Shown here: positions 61,402 through 64,000 of the stretch, piece after piece
Numbering within the stretch: the stretch's first letter is position 1
Layout of the letters: each line of letters starts with the position of its first letter
Assembly: GCA_020846875.1 (NCBI GenBank)
Contig: JADLDB010000016.1
Location: 1-64,000 of the forward strand
Source: Myxococcales bacterium
Lineage (GTDB): Bacteria > Myxococcota > Myxococcia > Myxococcales > Myxococcaceae
Direction: 5' to 3'
DNA length: 64,000 nucleotides
The notes under the pieces: model-generated
The model's database searches: none
Told to the model about the DNA's origin: nothing
Seen by the model: only the letters and a program-made list of their open reading frames with translations
Program-made: the position numbers and the translations under genes

Positions 61402-63948
61402 TCAAGGCACGCAGTCAGCTCGCAGCAGCTCGTGGCGGCCCTCATTGTCGACGAGGTGAACGCCTTCGGCGTCAGCGTGGAGCTTGCCTGCGGCGAGGGC
61501 CTCGGGCGACGAGGACACGGTGACCGGTGTCCACACCCCGACTTGTGAAGCAGCGTCTGCTTCCAGCCGGAGGACGGCGCCGGCGGTGAGGGCGAAGGTG
61601 TGTCCGCACCGCTCCACCACATCCAGGAGGGTGGAAGCTGCACCGAGCGGCGGAGCGATCCTCGTCCGCGAAGGGAGAGAGAAGACGGAACCGTCTCTGA
61701 GTGCCACGCGGCCGCGCTCGCGGTCGCTCCAAACCAGCGCCGCCTCGGCCAGGCCCAGGTCCAGTTCGTCGGTCTTCCACACTACCCGGTTGTCAGCACG
61801 GAAGCGGAACAACCTCCCGTTGGCGATGAGGTAACCGCCCGCGTAGGACGCCCCTTGTGGACTCTTCGGGAGCGCTACCAGGGAGGTGATGTTCCCCCGG
61901 GACAGCGGAACCACGGCGGGCCGAAGGGTGGGCGCGTCGGCGCGTGCCGCGAGGCGGTCAGTGATGTCCGCTGAGAGGAGCAGGTCCCCGGAGATGCCGA
62001 TGAAGATCGTCCCACCGTCCGGAAGATCGTGCCTGGCTCCCAGCGGGTGACCGGTCGCGCGCCCGGGCCACCGCACCACTATTGGAAAGTCACTGGAGGG
62101 GCTCTGGTTTTGGGCCACGACGTCCCAGGCGAGGGTGTCCGGGAAATAGGGGAGATCCAGGATCACCCAGTCAGGGGCATTCTGAACCGAGCCGAAGTTC
62201 GGGTAGGAGGGACCTGTCGAGAAGAAGCCCGCGCCGGGTTGGAAGGCGAAGACGCTCTCTGAAGCCAGCTCGGGAAGGCCGCTCGTGGGCGGACCGTGCA
62301 GGTTCCCCGCGAAGAGGGGTTCCCGTCCGACCATCATGGTGGGCGCGCTCACCATCAGCGGCGTCGAGAAGGGAAGCAGAAAATCGCGATCGCTCGCCCA
62401 CAGGTGCCCTCGATCGTCTGCGAAGGCGAGGACACGGGGGTTGTTCTTCGACACCTGCATTCCAGGGGCCGAGAACTGCTTCACCTGGGGCCAGTCAGCG
62501 AAGACCAGGCCGTTGCCGCAACGCCGGGTATCGAGCTCCCCGGCTGCGGTCTCGACGACCAGGATGAACCTCGAGGAGTAGCCCCCATCGTCCGGCCCGG
62601 TGGCCTCGATCTGAACCGGGCCGGGGCCAGCGTCCATCACGTAGCACCCGCCCGAGGGGTTGACGAGGCTGTTCGGGAGGAGTTCGCAGCTCCCTGTGTA
62701 GGTCGAAGTCCCCGAGGTGAACAACATGGGCAAGAGACTCCCATCCTCGCTAGCGTGGACGAGCGAAGCCAACGTGCCGTGGAGGTCCTCCTGGCTGAGA
62801 CTGAGGATGCTGGGCGGTGGAGCCCCGAGATCTGTGGGGCAACCGAGGGTGGGGGCATAGACGCCGGTCACGGGGCCCGACCGGTGGACGCGGAACAAGC
62901 CCCTGGTCGTCGCGATGACCACCACCGGATCGACTTGCTGGTCGACATCGCCGAACTCGCTGACGTCATTGATGCCTGCGTCGTACGTGCCGAGCGACGA
63001 GAGGTCTGCCTCCGTCCAGGAGCCACCCTCGAGGCGGGCGAGGTGCGCCTCGTCGAAGGCGAACGCCACGCCGCGATGCAGTCCCTGCTTGAGCTTCGTA
63101 GGAGCGAACGACAGGGACTGCGGACTCGCACCGAGCGCGCCCCCGTCAAAGGACAACGAAAAGAGCCCGCCATCAGAGGCGATGGCCAACGTTGCGTCTC
63201 CGAGGGACAGCAGCGCCACCGGCGAAAGCCCGGGTGGCAGGGCGCCGCGGTCGACGGCACCCCACTGCATAACCGAGCCCGCGTCCTGACAGGTGCGCAG
63301 TCCGCCGGGGAACCAGGAGACGCGAAGGAGCTCATTGCCGACCACGACGTCGGTGGTCCACCCCCAGGCGTCGACTGTCGAGCAGCTCGTGCGGGTCCTG
63401 TGATCCGCGGTGATGGAGAGCAGGCGGGGCCGCTGATTCCAGAGCGGCGCCTCCGAGGAGATCGAAGCGACGGGGATGCCGGCGTTCGGCCGGAGCCCCT
63501 CGGCGGAGGTGTCGAGGCACACGCCGTCGGGTCCGCACCGCCACGCCTGCTCGCAGTCGGAGTCGTCGCGGCAGGTGTACGGCGCCGCGACGCTGGTGTC
63601 GTGGCACACCGACAGCTGGGGATCGCCTGCCGGAACGCCGCAGCGCCAGCCGGGAGCGCAGTCCCCTCCATCGGGCCGGCACGCGACGGCCTGGGCGTCG
63701 TCGAGGGAGTAGCAGACGCCCTGCGCGCCACAGTGCCACCCGTAGCAGTCCGCCTGGTCGCGGCAGGCCCACGCGCCGGGCTGGTTGGGAAGGCAGCGAT
63801 CCTCCACGCCGCAGTGCCACTCGCCGGGACACTCGGCGGAGCTGCCGCCGTCGCGGTGACACGGGTAGTAGGCGCCGGGCAGCGTGTCGAGCCGCGTGCA
63901 GCTCACCGCCAGGCCAAGGCAGAACGAGACGACCAGCGCGCGCTTCAC
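61402..63948 (-). CDS. Large cysteine-repeat lipoprotein of unknown function
   Basis: 848 aa from GTG 63948, which overlaps a preceding partial gene (GTGA). The signal peptide ends LAVSC. The first 130 residues carry four cysteine repeats (WHCG then C; CRDQADCYGWHCGAQGVC; CRPDGGDCAPGWRCG; CRDDSDCEQAWRCGPDGVC). The remaining 700 residues are beta-rich with repeated short strands (LALADDRG, SDREFLLPF, ALRDGSVF), consistent with a beta-propeller or similar surface domain. Most likely outer-membrane or surface anchored; ligand unknown. Confidence 0.78.
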   Translation of the reverse strand: MKRALVVSFCLGLAVSCTRLDTLPGAYYPCHRDGGSSAECPGEWHCGVEDRCLPNQPGAWACRDQADCYGWHCGAQGVCYSLDDAQAVACRPDGGDCAPGWRCGVPAGDPQLSVCHDTSVAAPYTCRDDSDCEQAWRCGPDGVCLDTSAEGLRPNAGIPVASISSEAPLWNQRPRLLSITADHRTRTSCSTVDAWGWTTDVVVGNELLRVSWFPGGLRTCQDAGSVMQWGAVDRGALPPGLSPVALLSLGDATLAIASDGGLFSLSFDGGALGASPQSLSFAPTKLKQGLHRGVAFAFDEAHLARLEGGSWTEADLSSLGTYDAGINDVSEFGDVDQQVDPVVVIATTRGLFRVHRSGPVTGVYAPTLGCPTDLGAPPPSILSLSQEDLHGTLASLVHASEDGSLLPMLFTSGTSTYTGSCELLPNSLVNPSGGCYVMDAGPGPVQIEATGPDDGGYSSRFILVVETAAGELDTRRCGNGLVFADWPQVKQFSAPGMQVSKNNPRVLAFADDRGHLWASDRDFLLPFSTPLMVSAPTMMVGREPLFAGNLHGPPTSGLPELASESVFAFQPGAGFFSTGPSYPNFGSVQNAPDWVILDLPYFPDTLAWDVVAQNQSPSSDFPIVVRWPGRATGHPLGARHDLPDGGTIFIGISGDLLLSADITDRLAARADAPTLRPAVVPLSRGNITSLVALPKSPQGASYAGGYLIANGRLFRFRADNRVVWKTDELDLGLAEAALVWSDRERGRVALRDGSVFSLPSRTRIAPPLGAASTLLDVVERCGHTFALTAGAVLRLEADAASQVGVWTPVTVSSSPEALAAGKLHADAEGVHLVDNEGRHELLRADCVP

Positions 63949-64000
63949 GGGAACACCCCCACGATCCCCAGCCCACCTGGCGCGGGGACGAGAGCGAGCC
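63945..64000 (-). CDS. C-terminal fragment of an upstream gene
   Basis: The last 17 codons before a TGA at plus 63945-63947 read LALVPAPGGLGIVGVFP. They overlap the GTG start of the 848-aa lipoprotein gene by four bases. The rest lies outside the window. Called only because the coupling and hydrophobic end look genuine. Confidence 0.4.
   Translation of the reverse strand, partial: LALVPAPGGLGIVGVFP

Overview
The window is a gene-dense stretch of high-GC bacterial chromosome. Its gene content points to a myxobacterium (Myxococcota): an MglA-type small GTPase, a PATAN/DUF4388 protein, a RomR-like response regulator, a DUF4124 protein, a Gld-type ABC module with DUF4340 and GldG partners, and many lipoproteins with Gly-Gly-Gly-Ser or Asp-Ala-Gly low-complexity stretches and cysteine-rich modules. 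I cannot name genus or species. There is no rRNA, CRISPR array, insertion sequence or prophage.

Layout. 1-4.8 kb: the 3' end of a tRNA-Val, a DUF4124 protein, tRNA-Arg(CCU) directly ahead of a CCA-adding/poly(A) polymerase-type gene, mnmA and two lipoproteins. 4.9-12.9 kb: SPOR protein, Ca-loop lipoprotein, ribbon-helix-helix protein, UDP-glucuronate decarboxylase-like enzyme, Lon protease, a von Willebrand A lipoprotein and a cysteine-rich lipoprotein. 13-17.9 kb: HAD phosphatase, a VapBC pair whose toxin frame lacks a stop, a secreted TldD-like protease, a zinc-metallopeptidase lipoprotein and an alkaline-phosphatase-superfamily enzyme. 18-23.2 kb: PATAN protein converging on an operon of purM, purN, a flavin amine oxidase/desaturase-like protein and an extended MglA-type GTPase.

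23.3-27.8 kb: a compact cAMP circuit (CHASE2 adenylate cyclase, CRP-like receptor, class II phosphodiesterase) followed by uridine kinase. 27.8-33 kb: a second VapBC pair with a palindromic operator, then a four-gene Gld/DUF4340 ABC system. 33.2-37.7 kb: aspartokinase, two small unknowns, an isolated CrtY lycopene cyclase, a LuxR-type regulator and a decayed S1C protease. 37.7-42.6 kb: cardiolipin synthase, a REC-GAF-GGDEF diguanylate cyclase, a double CheW protein and a RomR-like regulator with a Pro-Gly-Met linker.

42.7-48.9 kb: valyl-tRNA synthetase with a histone H1-like tail, nadC, a secreted serpin and a metallophosphoesterase. 49-56.4 kb: SGNH hydrolase, an ECF sigma factor operon (unknown protein, CutA, FKBP), an AhpD-like protein, MgtC and a DUF488-AlkA fusion. 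56.4-64 kb: an alcohol dehydrogenase/thiolase/glycerophosphodiesterase operon, enoyl-CoA hydratase and two large lipoproteins.

The features most worth following are the cAMP operon, the ValRS tail, the DUF488-glycosylase fusion, and the polarity/chemosensory-like cluster at 39-42.6 kb. Four-base GTGA or ATGA overlaps join most operon neighbours. All functional calls rest on motif recognition without database searches.
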